From an uncultured Muribaculaceae bacterium (GTDB lineage: Bacteria > Bacteroidota > Bacteroidia > Bacteroidales > Muribaculaceae): a stretch of 40,359 nt of DNA. The stretch is taken from the NCBI GenBank assembly GCA_910588245.1, contig CAJUQP010000032.1, positions 1-40,359 of the forward strand, in the 5' to 3' direction. Below the pieces are notes generated by a model. It was not told the DNA's origin. It did no database searches and worked only from the letters and a program-made list of their open reading frames with translations. This document shows, piece after piece, positions 8,125-16,720 of the stretch (its first letter is position 1; each line of letters starts with the position of its first letter). The translations under genes and the position numbers were made by a program.

Positions 8125-8132
8125 TACCTTTG
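8125..8132 (+). promoter_or_regulatory. -7 box of the AAA ATPase gene
   Basis: TACCTTTG matches TAnnTTTG. The -33 region has only a T-run. The expected start near 8137 gives a 20-nt leader. Confidence 0.55.
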
Positions 8133-8156
8133 CATTTGGAAATATGATGTATCCTT

Positions 8157-9578
8157 ATGATAATAGGAAGAAAATCAGAGCAAAAAGAACTATTAGACGC
8201 CGCAAATGCTGAGTATTCAAAATTTGTGGCGGTATATGGACGTAGGCGTGTAGGTAAGACTTTCCTTATTAGGGAGACATTCAACTACTCATTTACTTTC
8301 CAGCATACAGGATTGGCTCGTGGTAAAATGAAGGATCAGCTCCTAAGTTTCCGGGCATCTCTCCAAAATGCATCAGGGAGAAAGTATTCTCAATTCAAAA
8401 ATTGGTATGAGGCTTTTTTTGCGTTGGAGGAATGGCTTGGCTCGTTACCAGAAGGAAAAAAGATCCTTTTCTTCGACGAACTACCGTGGATGGACACTCC
8501 CCGTTCTAATTTCATATCCGGTTTGGAGCATTTCTGGAACAGCTGGGCTTCGGCAAGGAAAGACATACTTCTTATTGCTTGCGGTTCAGCAACATCTTGG
8601 ATTGTCAACAAGCTCATTAACAATCATGGAGGCCTCCATAATCGTCTGACCAATAAAATTTTACTTCATCCTTTTACGCTTTCGGAATGTGAACAGTATT
8701 CTAAGGCGAATAAATTGGGGCTTAGCCGTTATCAAATGGTGGAGAATTATATGATAATGGGTGGGATTCCATTTTACTGGAGTTTGCTTAAACGAGAAAT
8801 AAGCATGGCTCAGAATATCGATTCGCTGTTCTTCAGTGAGGATACGGAAGGTCTGTCACATGAGTATGAACAATTATACTCATCCCTGTTTAATAATCCT
8901 GAGCCATATATGCAGGTAGTTACAACGTTAGCAAAAAGGAACAAAGGACTCACACGCGATGAAATTGTCCATGACAGCGGCATTAAAACGAGTGGGGACT
9001 TGACTCGATATCTTAATGAACTTGAATGGTGTGGCTTCATAAGAAAATATAATTGTATTGGGAAGCACTCCAAAGATGCATTGTATCAGCTTATCGACAA
9101 CTTTACACTGTTTTATTTCCAATACATCAAAGGAAATAAAAACAACGACTCCCATTTCTGGACAAACAACATCGGGAGTCCCTTGCATCGAGCATGGAGT
9201 GGGCTCGCTTTTGAACGTGTTTGCCTTCAGCATATATCACAAATTAAAGAAGCCCTCGGAATATCCGGCGTATTGTCCAATGTATACAGCTGGAGGACAG
9301 AGGCTGATGAAGATAAAGGCATTGATAAAACACAGATTGACCTGTTGATTGACCGCAATGACGGAGTAATCAACCTATGCGAGATGAAATTCTCCGCGCA
9401 AGAGTACGCTATAACGGAAGATGAAGAAATGAAACTTCGCCGCCGTCGCGGCAACTTCATTGATGCAACTCAAACCAAAAAGGCTGTTCACATCACACTT
9501 GTAGCACCTTATGGTCTAAAACAAAATTCCCACTCGGCAATCGCCCAAAATGAGGTAGTTTTAAATGATCTATTTTAA
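8157..9578 (+). CDS. AAA ATPase with C-terminal DUF234 / nuclease-like domain
   Basis: A 473-residue archaeal-type ATPase common in Bacteroidales. Walker A is GRRRVGKT (28-35); Walker B is KILFFDELPW (D107, E108); a sensor-like segment is LLIACGSATSW. A winged-helix-like part follows (LTRDEIVHDSGIKTSGDLTR), then a C-terminal DUF234 region. Its segment DLLIDRNDGVINLCEMKFS (about 395-413) has the D...ExK spacing of PD-(D/E)xK nuclease folds. MIIGRK is the usual start. The gene is AT-rich compared with leuA or metG, suggesting acquisition, and stands behind duplicated inverted repeats. Members are often called defence- or mobility-associated, but the biochemical role is not established. Confidence 0.85.
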   Translation: MIIGRKSEQKELLDAANAEYSKFVAVYGRRRVGKTFLIRETFNYSFTFQHTGLARGKMKDQLLSFRASLQNASGRKYSQFKNWYEAFFALEEWLGSLPEGKKILFFDELPWMDTPRSNFISGLEHFWNSWASARKDILLIACGSATSWIVNKLINNHGGLHNRLTNKILLHPFTLSECEQYSKANKLGLSRYQMVENYMIMGGIPFYWSLLKREISMAQNIDSLFFSEDTEGLSHEYEQLYSSLFNNPEPYMQVVTTLAKRNKGLTRDEIVHDSGIKTSGDLTRYLNELEWCGFIRKYNCIGKHSKDALYQLIDNFTLFYFQYIKGNKNNDSHFWTNNIGSPLHRAWSGLAFERVCLQHISQIKEALGISGVLSNVYSWRTEADEDKGIDKTQIDLLIDRNDGVINLCEMKFSAQEYAITEDEEMKLRRRRGNFIDATQTKKAVHITLVAPYGLKQNSHSAIAQNEVVLNDLF

Positions 9579-10015
9579 TGCAAGTCAATAACTATGTATA
9601 CCGCTACCTGCTCACAACGCACAACCGCAAGACGGTATCATTAGCGGAGGAAGTGCGCTTCACCGAAGCCTACCTTTATTTGGAAGACATCCGTTTCGGC
9701 GAAGCCCTTCAAGTCTGCATCAGCGGCGACACCGACATGGAAAGACAGACGAAAGTCATCCCTGCCAGCCTGCAAATGCTTGTGGAAAATGCCATAAAAC
9801 ATAACATAGCCACACCTGTATCTCCTCTTATCATCCGGATCACAATTAAGAAGGAAGGAATTACTGTGACGAACAACCTGCAATTGAGAACTTATACAGC
9901 TACGAAAAATGGTATGGGCCTTGCCAACCTACGTAAACAATTTGCGATGCACGGAAAGGAACTAACCATAAAGAAAACCGAGGAAAAATTTGTGGCAATA
10001 ATCCCGTTCCTCTGA
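9578..10015 (+). pseudogene. 5'-truncated LytS/YpdA-type sensor histidine kinase
   Basis: The 145-residue frame holds only the end of the His_kinase domain and the ATPase domain: NRKTVSLAEEVRFTEAYLYLEDIRFGEAL, the N-box LVENAIKHN (about 67-75), and the G-box-like GMGLANLRKQF. The membrane region and the phosphorylated His segment of a normal 340-residue protein are missing. Its ATG overlaps the stop of the ATPase gene (TAATG), so it may still be translated by coupling as a free ATPase domain. No cognate LytTR regulator follows. Most likely a remnant left when the ATPase cassette arrived, or by deletion. Confidence 0.7.
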
Positions 10016-10169
10016 TTAGAAGAAAAATACCGGGGTTTAAAACAAATCTATGATTTTCCCGGTTATCCATATAGTGGGGATTTGTTAAAAATAGTCATGA
10101 AAGATGAAATCAACAAAACCTCCCCGCGATCAGATTCCATACATATTCCATGACCAGATTCCACACATA

Positions 10170-11773
10170 ATGAATTTATCAGGGTTACTCCAGATCTCAG
10201 TTGTTTTATCTGCATCGTTTTATGCAGTGGCAGATATCTACGCCGACACCGTGCCGTCGTATTCCGGCAGAAAGGATATCCGACTGCAGGAGGTAGTAGT
10301 CGAAGCCGACAACAGGAAAGAGATTCCCGGAGGGGTGGCTTTCTATCCGGAAAAACGTGATAAAAAATTCGCAGTAGATGCCATGTCGCTTCTCGAAGCC
10401 ATGGCCCTGACGGAACTCCCTTATGATGTGAGGAAACGCACAGTGACCGATGCGGCCGGAAATGCTGTGAATTATTTCATCGACGGCCAGCCGGCGACGT
10501 CCAAGGAATTGAAAGCCCTGAATCCTAAAGATGTCGACAGGATAGAGTATTTCCCTATCCCCACAGACGCACGTTTCATGGGGAAGGGCAATACTGTGAA
10601 TTTCGTGATGAAGAGATACCTCAGCGGAGGCTTCACGAAAATAGATCTCAGGCAAGGTCTCGACCTGAACCGTGGGATATACGCCGTCAACTCAAAACTT
10701 GCATATAAAGAGATGACCTACGATGCCTATGTCGCAGGCAATTACCGCGCAGACAACCATCTGGGCACAAAATCCACCATCAATTATTCCGATTTCATGT
10801 ATAATGGCCGGGAGTATGCATCGCTTTCAGAATCTCTGGATGCCCGCGACAACCGATCACGCAATGCTGCGATGAGCGCCTTCCTGAAAGCCGGCTGGAA
10901 CCACAGGAACGTATCGCTCAACGTCACAGGAGGTTGGAACTGGGAACGTACTCCCTATCGCAAAGGGACTGCCGCCACATCATATTCTCCCGATATTTTC
11001 AACTCCTCAGGGTATTACAGCCTAAGAACCACAACGGGGATAAACCCCTATCTGAAGGCCTCTTTGTTTCTCCGCATGCCCAAGAGGCAGTCTCTGTCCA
11101 TATTCATGAGCGGTCAGTATGCACATCATCGGTCGGCTTCGCGACGTATGCCTGAAAACCTTACCCTCATTCTCAACGGGAATACCGACAACAGGGCATC
11201 GGGCTACATGTCGGCAAGCTATTCGAAAGAGTTCAACGACAACAACACCCTCAACCTCCTTCTTGCCTCCGGCCTCGAATGGAACAACTCAGAATATACC
11301 GGCACATACACCGGGATCAGCCGCTACAGGGGAGCCAATACCGAATTTCAAGCCACTTTCACCCATATTTTCCATCCCGGCACCTCCATCTCGGCAGCCG
11401 CAGGTTTCTACTGGTCGCACAACAGGACGGCAGGAAAAACTTCCGACATGCTGACACCGCGCGCCAACCTTTCATTCTCCCACAAATGGAATAAGAGATC
11501 GAGCATGCGTATCTCCTCCAACCTCACATCCTACAGCTATCTGATGGATGTCTACAACAACGTGATACAACGCCGGTCGGAATTGCTGTGGATCAAAGGC
11601 AACACCGGACTGAGAGACCGGATATGGTCGCACAACGCGAGGCCTCCTATTCCGGATTCGGATCGAATGTATTCACCCTCCAGCTTGTCTATACCCTGTC
11701 ATACGGCAACAAAGTGAGCCGTTCCTCATCCACCCCCTCGCAGATGCTCAAGGGCGGCACGCTCGATCTCTGA
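10170..11773 (+). pseudogene. Outer-membrane beta-barrel (TonB receptor-like) gene with internal deletion and frameshift
   Basis: The product starts with a signal peptide (MNLSGLLQISVVLSASFYA), then a plug-like part (DIRLQEVVVEADNRKEIPGG; VNYFIDGQPATSKELKALNP) and a barrel with many aromatic beta strands, as in Bacteroidales OMP beta-barrel proteins of 700-900 residues. The open frame continues to 11717 but its last 30 codons (after GLRDRIWSHN) are low-grade. The true C-terminal barrel strands (SGFGSNVFTLQLVYTLSYGN, then KVSR) lie in another frame to 11773. An out-of-frame deletion of probably a few hundred codons near 11630 explains both. The frame opens at 10104, but the signal peptide favours 10170. 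Confidence 0.7.
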
Positions 11774-11808
11774 CTTCGGATTTGGGCGCAGCCACTCTAT
11801 CCCGGATA

Positions 11809-11839
11809 TTTGATATTACATGGTTTTTTAGTAATTTTG
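11809..11839 (+). promoter_or_regulatory. Promoter of the NUDIX gene
   Basis: TTTG (11809-11812), 19 bp, TAATTTTG (11832-11839). The leader is about 110 nt and contains a 7-bp hairpin ATGAAGT/ACTTCAT (11901-11925). Confidence 0.75.
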
Positions 11840-11953
11840 CCTACGGAGTCAATGGCGGCTCCGCGGACAGAACATACGTCAGTGGGAGTGCCATGACATA
11901 ATGAAGTTTACGCGATAGACTTCATCGACGTATCATAATTATCTCTACGGAAT

Positions 11954-12541
11954 ATGGAGAAGGAAGACGACAGCAGGAAATGGAAGACGCTGAAAAGCGA
12001 CATCATAGTGTCGAGGCCACCCTGGCTTCGCGTAAGGCACGACGAGGTGCAGCTCCCCGACGGAAGGGTGAACCCGGAGTTCTACGTGCTTGAATACCCC
12101 GACTGGGTCAACGTGATCGCCATCACCGACGACGGCCATATGGTCATGGAGATGCAATACCGCTACGGACTCGGCGAAACCTGTGTGGAGATATGCGCCG
12201 GAGTCATCGAAGAGGGGGAGACTCCTGAGCAGGCCGCACGGCGTGAGCTTGAGGAGGAGACCGGCTACACCGGAGGCGTCTGGGAGAAATGGATGACCAT
12301 CTCAGGCAACCCGAGCACCACCAACAATCTGACCCACTGCTTCATAGCACGTGGAGTGAAACCCTCCGGCAAGCGTCACCTCGACGCCACGGAAGACCTC
12401 GACGTGCGCCTGATGACGGAAGAGGAGGTGTTCACGCTGCTGGCCGGTGACAATGTGCGCCAGTCGCTCATGGCCGCTCCGCTCTGGAAATACTTCGCGA
12501 CAAAAGGATGCATGCCCGTCTCCCTCTGGCGCGAGCGATAA
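11954..12541 (+). CDS. NUDIX hydrolase (ADP-sugar pyrophosphatase-like)
   Basis: A 195-residue cytosolic NUDIX enzyme. The NUDIX box is complete: GVIEEGETPEQAARRELEEE with TGY after it matches Gx5Ex7REUxEExGU, at about residues 78-100. It binds the divalent metals that cleave a nucleoside diphosphate linked to another moiety. The N-terminal part (WKTLKSDIIVSRPPWLRVRH; VLEYPDWVNVIAIT) resembles ADP-ribose pyrophosphatase-type proteins, with a beta sheet before the NUDIX fold. The substrate cannot be fixed from sequence. It stands alone between its own promoter and that of the following gene. Confidence 0.85.
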   Translation: MEKEDDSRKWKTLKSDIIVSRPPWLRVRHDEVQLPDGRVNPEFYVLEYPDWVNVIAITDDGHMVMEMQYRYGLGETCVEICAGVIEEGETPEQAARRELEEETGYTGGVWEKWMTISGNPSTTNNLTHCFIARGVKPSGKRHLDATEDLDVRLMTEEEVFTLLAGDNVRQSLMAAPLWKYFATKGCMPVSLWRER

Positions 12542-12545
12542 TAAA

Positions 12546-12577
12546 TTTGATTATCAGGAAATAATTGTGTAATTTTG
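12546..12577 (+). promoter_or_regulatory. Promoter of the nucleotidyltransferase gene
   Basis: TTTG (12546-12549), 20 bp, TAATTTTG (12570-12577). It may also serve metG, whose start lies 21 bases after the small gene. Confidence 0.8.
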
Positions 12578-12607
12578 CATCGCAAATATTATAGAGTACC
12601 CTTTTAG

Positions 12608-12940
12608 ATGAAACGCCCTGAGATAGTGGCAAAAATTGCCGAAGCATTGAAAAGATTCGCTCCCGATTCCACAGGTATCCTATATGGATCGGAAGCCAGA
12701 GGAGAGGCCCATCCCGACTCCGATATCGACGTGCTCATACTTCTGCCAGACTCATACACCGGTCGGCATTTCGTAGAGAAGAAACTTGCTATCTCCGGTA
12801 TGCTTTATGATCTGTCGCTCGCACTCAATGTGGATATCTCCCCGTTTATTCTTGTAAAAAAGATATTCTTTGAGAGAAAGACTCCTTTTACAATCAATAT
12901 AATGAATGACGGCATAATGCTATATCCAGCTTCAGCTTGA
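12608..12940 (+). CDS. MNT-type nucleotidyltransferase domain protein
   Basis: A 110-residue minimal nucleotidyltransferase with the pol-beta motif LYGSEARGEAHPDSDIDVLI (about 25-44): GS followed by DxD, the metal and nucleotide-binding core. MNT proteins are usually antitoxins paired with a HEPN toxin, AMPylating it. No HEPN gene is adjacent; metG follows. It has its own strong promoter and is AT-richer than metG. It may be an orphan antitoxin or a free-standing enzyme. Confidence 0.8.
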   Translation: MKRPEIVAKIAEALKRFAPDSTGILYGSEARGEAHPDSDIDVLILLPDSYTGRHFVEKKLAISGMLYDLSLALNVDISPFILVKKIFFERKTPFTINIMNDGIMLYPASA

Positions 12941-12961
12941 AATAAATATCAGACTACATAT

Positions 12962-15001
12962 ATGGATAATAAATTCAAACGCACATTGATAACCTCGGCG
13001 TTGCCCTACGCCAACGGACCGGTGCACATAGGCCACCTGGCCGGCGTCTACGTACCGGCCGACATCTACGCACGCTACCTCCGCCTCAAAGGTGAGGAAG
13101 TGATGTTTGTCGGCGGCAGCGACGAGCACGGAGTGCCCATCACCATAAAGGCCCGCAAGGAGGGTGTCACCCCGCAGGATATCGTAGACCGCTACCACAA
13201 CATCATCAAGGACTCCTTCGAGGAACTCGGCATCTCGTTTGACGTCTACGGACGAACCACCTCCGAGACACACCGCAAGACAGCCTCCGACTTCTTCCGC
13301 ACCCTCTACGACAAAGGAGAGTTCATCGAGAAGACCTCCATGCAGCTCTACGACGAGGAGGCCGGCGAATTCCTGGCCGACCGCTATGTGACAGGCACAT
13401 GCCCTCACTGCGGCAACGAACGTGCATACGGCGACCAGTGTGAGGCCTGCGGCACATCGCTCAGCCCCACCGACCTGATCAATCCTAAATCCGCCCTCTC
13501 AGGAAGCACCCCCGTGATGCGCGAGACATCGCACTGGTATCTTCCCCTCGACAAATGGGAACCCACGCTGCGCAAATGGATACTCGAGGATCACAAGGAA
13601 TGGCGTCCCAACGTCTACGGCCAGTGCAAGTCATGGCTCGACATGGGGCTTCAGCCCCGCGCCGTGAGCCGCGACCTCAAATGGGGAATCCCGGTGCCCG
13701 TGGAGGGAGCCGAAGGGAAGGTGCTCTACGTATGGTTTGACGCCCCCATAGGCTACATCTCCAACACCATCGACGCTGCCGGCGACGACTGGGAGAAATG
13801 GTGGAAAGATCCTGAGACACGCATGCTCCACTTCATCGGCAAGGACAACATCGTGTTCCACTGCATCGTCTTCCCCGCAATGCTCATGGCCCACGGCGGC
13901 TACAACCTCCCCGACAACGTGCCCGCCAACGAGTTCCTCAACCTTGAGGACGACAAGATATCCACATCGCGCAACTGGGCAGTGTGGCTTCACGAATATC
14001 TCCGCGAGCTCCCCGGCAAGCAGGACACCCTCCGCTACGTATTGACGGCCAACGCTCCTGAGACCAAAGACAACAACTTCACCTGGAAAGATTTCCAGAA
14101 CCGCAACAACAACGAGCTTGTGGCCATCCTCGGCAACTTCGTAAACCGTGCCACAGTGCTCGTCCACAAATATTACGGCGGCACAGTGCCCGTGGCCGGC
14201 GAACTCACAGAGGCCGACAAGGCGACCCTCGAGGACATCCGCACCTCAGTTAGGGCCCTCTCCGACAACCTCGACCACTTCAAGTTCCGCGAAGGTCTGA
14301 AAGACGCCATGAACATAGCCCGCATCGGCAACAAGTATCTCGCCGACGCCGAGCCCTGGAAGCTTATCAAGACCGACCCTGACCGCACAGCCACCATCCT
14401 CAACATCGCCCTGCAGATATGCGCCAACCTCGCCGTGGTGTTCGAGCCCTTCACCCCGTTCATGTCTGAGAAACTCGCCGCCCAGCTCGGCCTCAAGGAT
14501 CTGAAATGGGATATGGCCGGACGTTTCGACCTCGTGCCCGACGGTGTGGAGATCGGCAAACCGGAGCTCCTCTTCGAGAAGATCGACGACTCCGTGGTGG
14601 AGGCACAGATTAAGAAACTCCAGGACGCCAAGGAGAAGAACCTGCTTGAGCAGTGGACTCCCGAGGCCGTGAAGGAAACCGTAGACTTCCCCACATTCGA
14701 GAAACTCGACATCCGCGTGGGCAAGGTGGTGGAATGCGAGAAAGTGCCCAAGGCCGACAAACTCCTGAGATTCCGCATAGACGACGGCATGGGCGGACGC
14801 ACAATAGTGAGCGGCATAGCGAAATTCTACGACCCCGCCGACCTCGTCGGCAAGGAGGTGTGCTTCATAGCCAACTTCGCTCCCCGCAAGCTCAAGGGAG
14901 TTGAGTCGCAAGGCATGATCCTCAGCGCGCAGGATGCCGACGGACGCCTCGTGGTGATCAGTCCTACGGGAGAAGTTCGTCCGGGAAGCAGCGTTTCCTG
15001 A
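12962..15001 (+). CDS. metG: Methionyl-tRNA synthetase
   Basis: Charges tRNA-Met with methionine in the cytosol. The 679-residue product contains HIGH at about 22-25 (PYANGPVHIGHLAG), a zinc knuckle with CPHC (from 147) and CEAC (from 160), the KMSKS-equivalent KISTS at 332-336 and an anticodon-binding helical domain. A C-terminal tRNA-binding (EMAP/Arc1p-like) domain starts at about 575 (FEKLDIRVGKVVECEKVPKA). This is the long dimeric form usual in Bacteroidales. The last 38 bases overlap the 3' end of the convergent SprT-like gene. No T-box or other leader is seen. Confidence 0.97.
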   Translation: MDNKFKRTLITSALPYANGPVHIGHLAGVYVPADIYARYLRLKGEEVMFVGGSDEHGVPITIKARKEGVTPQDIVDRYHNIIKDSFEELGISFDVYGRTTSETHRKTASDFFRTLYDKGEFIEKTSMQLYDEEAGEFLADRYVTGTCPHCGNERAYGDQCEACGTSLSPTDLINPKSALSGSTPVMRETSHWYLPLDKWEPTLRKWILEDHKEWRPNVYGQCKSWLDMGLQPRAVSRDLKWGIPVPVEGAEGKVLYVWFDAPIGYISNTIDAAGDDWEKWWKDPETRMLHFIGKDNIVFHCIVFPAMLMAHGGYNLPDNVPANEFLNLEDDKISTSRNWAVWLHEYLRELPGKQDTLRYVLTANAPETKDNNFTWKDFQNRNNNELVAILGNFVNRATVLVHKYYGGTVPVAGELTEADKATLEDIRTSVRALSDNLDHFKFREGLKDAMNIARIGNKYLADAEPWKLIKTDPDRTATILNIALQICANLAVVFEPFTPFMSEKLAAQLGLKDLKWDMAGRFDLVPDGVEIGKPELLFEKIDDSVVEAQIKKLQDAKEKNLLEQWTPEAVKETVDFPTFEKLDIRVGKVVECEKVPKADKLLRFRIDDGMGGRTIVSGIAKFYDPADLVGKEVCFIANFAPRKLKGVESQGMILSAQDADGRLVVISPTGEVRPGSSVS

Positions 15002-15662
15002 CCGGCCTTATCACCTGCCCGTCCCTCTCGAGCCTCAGGCCACCTTTCAGGTGGAGGAGCAGGTCTTCTTTCGAAGCGACGTAAAGCTTGGGAGTCATCA
15101 CGCGGGGAAAACGGTTGAACCAGGGGTCGACAGCCCCTACCCAGCTGACCGCCGCCACACCCGGCAAGTTCCTCATGACATCCCACAGTTCGAAAATACG
15201 GGTCTTAGCGACGGGCGCCACACCAAGGCGTCCGTCGCTTAATTTTGCAAGGCAGAGATAATGGGCGCGCACGGGCCCGTCGGCACGCTGCTCGTCGGTG
15301 CTGCGCGCCGACACTGTGATATGGCGCCCGTGGCGGGTGTTGATCTCACGCATCATCCTGCGGAACACCGGACCGTGGGCCGAAGTGTCGGATATCCTGT
15401 TGCAGGCTATATGGTAGTGGATCATCTCGTGGATCACCACATCCTCCCACTCGTCACGCGGAAGATCAAACGAGACGCTTATGCGTATCTCAAACCCGAA
15501 ACTGTGGGGGCGCCCGAACAGCGTCTTCCAGCTGCACACCATCTTGCCACGGAAAGTGCGCGCCCTGGTGAGCGAGAAATACGGCTCCGGCAGGGCATCG
15601 GAAAAGATAAGACGGTTGAAACGGGCGAAGGATTCCTTTACAAACTGCAGATCGGGTATCAT
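14964..15662 (-). CDS. SprT-like zinc metallopeptidase domain protein
   Basis: A 232-residue protein with the SprT-like fold. The zincin motif VIHEMIHYHI (HExxH) lies around residues 71-80 and a further metal-ligand candidate is in SAHGPVFRRMMREINTRHG. It resembles SprT/Spartan proteases; in bacteria the substrate is unknown. The C-terminal 100 residues (LAKLSDGRLGVAPVAKTRIF onward) form a beta-rich extension. The frame opens at 15731, but MIPDLQFVKESFARFNRLIF at 15662 is the natural start. Its 3' end overlaps metG by 38 bases tail to tail, with no room for a terminator between them. Confidence 0.8.
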   Translation of the reverse strand: MIPDLQFVKESFARFNRLIFSDALPEPYFSLTRARTFRGKMVCSWKTLFGRPHSFGFEIRISVSFDLPRDEWEDVVIHEMIHYHIACNRISDTSAHGPVFRRMMREINTRHGRHITVSARSTDEQRADGPVRAHYLCLAKLSDGRLGVAPVAKTRIFELWDVMRNLPGVAAVSWVGAVDPWFNRFPRVMTPKLYVASKEDLLLHLKGGLRLERDGQVIRPVRKRCFPDELLP

Positions 15663-15721
15663 GTGGGATAACTTAGATGGGGGTCGTTTTAAAAATTTTT
15701 CAAAGAAAATGAAAAATTCCG

Positions 15722-15752
15722 TTGCAATCAAGAAAAATAAATGTTAAATTTG
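15722..15752 (+). promoter_or_regulatory. Promoter of the glycosyltransferase gene
   Basis: TTG (15722-15724), 20 bp, TAAATTTG (15745-15752), giving a leader of about 70 nt. Confidence 0.65.
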
Positions 15753-15826
15753 CCTTTAAGTAATCTTTTCAACACCTGATATCCCCTGCCGGGCAATCGC
15801 AGTTCCGGCGTAAAACTCATGATCAA

Positions 15827-16627
15827 ATGTCTATCTCGGTAATTATCAATACGCACAACGACAGTGCCCATCTCGACAGGGTGCTTGAGTCGGTAAAGGA
15901 CTTCGATGAGATCGTGGTCTGCGACATGGAATCGACCGACGAGACCGTCGCAATCGCGAAGGCCCGCGGATGCCGCGTGCTCACTTTTCCCAAAGGCAAC
16001 CACACGTGCTACGAACCTGCCCGCAACTTCGCTATCCACCAGGCCCGCAGTGAATGGGTGCTCGTCGTCGATGCCGACGAAATAGTACCTTCGGCGCTGC
16101 GCAGGTATCTCTACCATTACGTCAACGGACACAATCCCGCGTCGGGGCTCTACATACCGCGCCGCAACTATATCATGGACCGCTTCCGCCGCGCCACATA
16201 CCCCGACTACCAGCTCCGCTTCTTCAGGGCGGAATGTGTCGACTGGCCCCCTTATGTGCACTCGGAGCCCGTAGTCTCCGGGCCTGTAGGGAAAATACCG
16301 GCCAACAAGATGGCCCTCGCCCTTATCCATATCCCTCTGCCGCTTCAGGTCATGGTGGGGCGTCTCAACTCCTATACCACGGCAGAGCTCAAGAAGGCCC
16401 ATCGCCCGAAAGTGTCGCTTGTCTCCCTGACGGTCAAGCCTCTGGGGCTGTTCCTTAACGCGTATCTTCTGAAAGGGGGCTACAAATACGGCATCCCCGG
16501 ATTCATAGCCGCTTCCCATCAGGCCGTCTACAGCCTCTATTCCCAGGCAAAGATCTATGAAGACGGGGTGAAATATAATATGCCTAAGGAGATCGGCGCC
16601 AAAGATTCGGTGCTTCCCGAAGACTGA
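15827..16627 (+). CDS. Family 2 glycosyltransferase, LPS core type (WaaE/KdtX-like)
   Basis: A 266-residue GT-A enzyme acting on the inner face of the inner membrane. It has the nucleotide-sugar binding start ISVIINTHNDSAHLDRVLES, the DxD-type motif VVDADE (81-86), EPARNFAIHQARSEWVLVVD typical of the WaaE/KdtX group that adds sugars to the lipopolysaccharide core, and a C-terminal stretch KPLGLFLNAYLLKGGYKYGI for membrane association. The acceptor is unknown. It is a single gene with its own promoter, not in an LPS cluster. Confidence 0.85.
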   Translation: MSISVIINTHNDSAHLDRVLESVKDFDEIVVCDMESTDETVAIAKARGCRVLTFPKGNHTCYEPARNFAIHQARSEWVLVVDADEIVPSALRRYLYHYVNGHNPASGLYIPRRNYIMDRFRRATYPDYQLRFFRAECVDWPPYVHSEPVVSGPVGKIPANKMALALIHIPLPLQVMVGRLNSYTTAELKKAHRPKVSLVSLTVKPLGLFLNAYLLKGGYKYGIPGFIAASHQAVYSLYSQAKIYEDGVKYNMPKEIGAKDSVLPED

Positions 16628-16684
16628 CAGAAAAGGAGCGCGCCGCGGAGCCTCACCCGCTCCGGGCAAAAACAGAAGCTCCGA

Positions 16685-16716
16685 TTTGGCGGTGTTGCAG
16701 AAAATCAGTAATTTTG
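16685..16716 (+). promoter_or_regulatory. Promoter abutting the M28 gene start
   Basis: TTTG (16685-16688), 20 bp, TAATTTTG (16709-16716). The start codon at 16721 lies only 4 bases after the box, so the mRNA may have almost no leader. Confidence 0.8.
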
Positions 16717-16720
16717 CACC

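Noticed and set aside
10025..10065. ACCGGG/CCCGGT hairpin after the kinase fragment as a terminator
   Set aside because: Only six pairs, a loop of more than 20 bases and no T-run, so I cannot support it.
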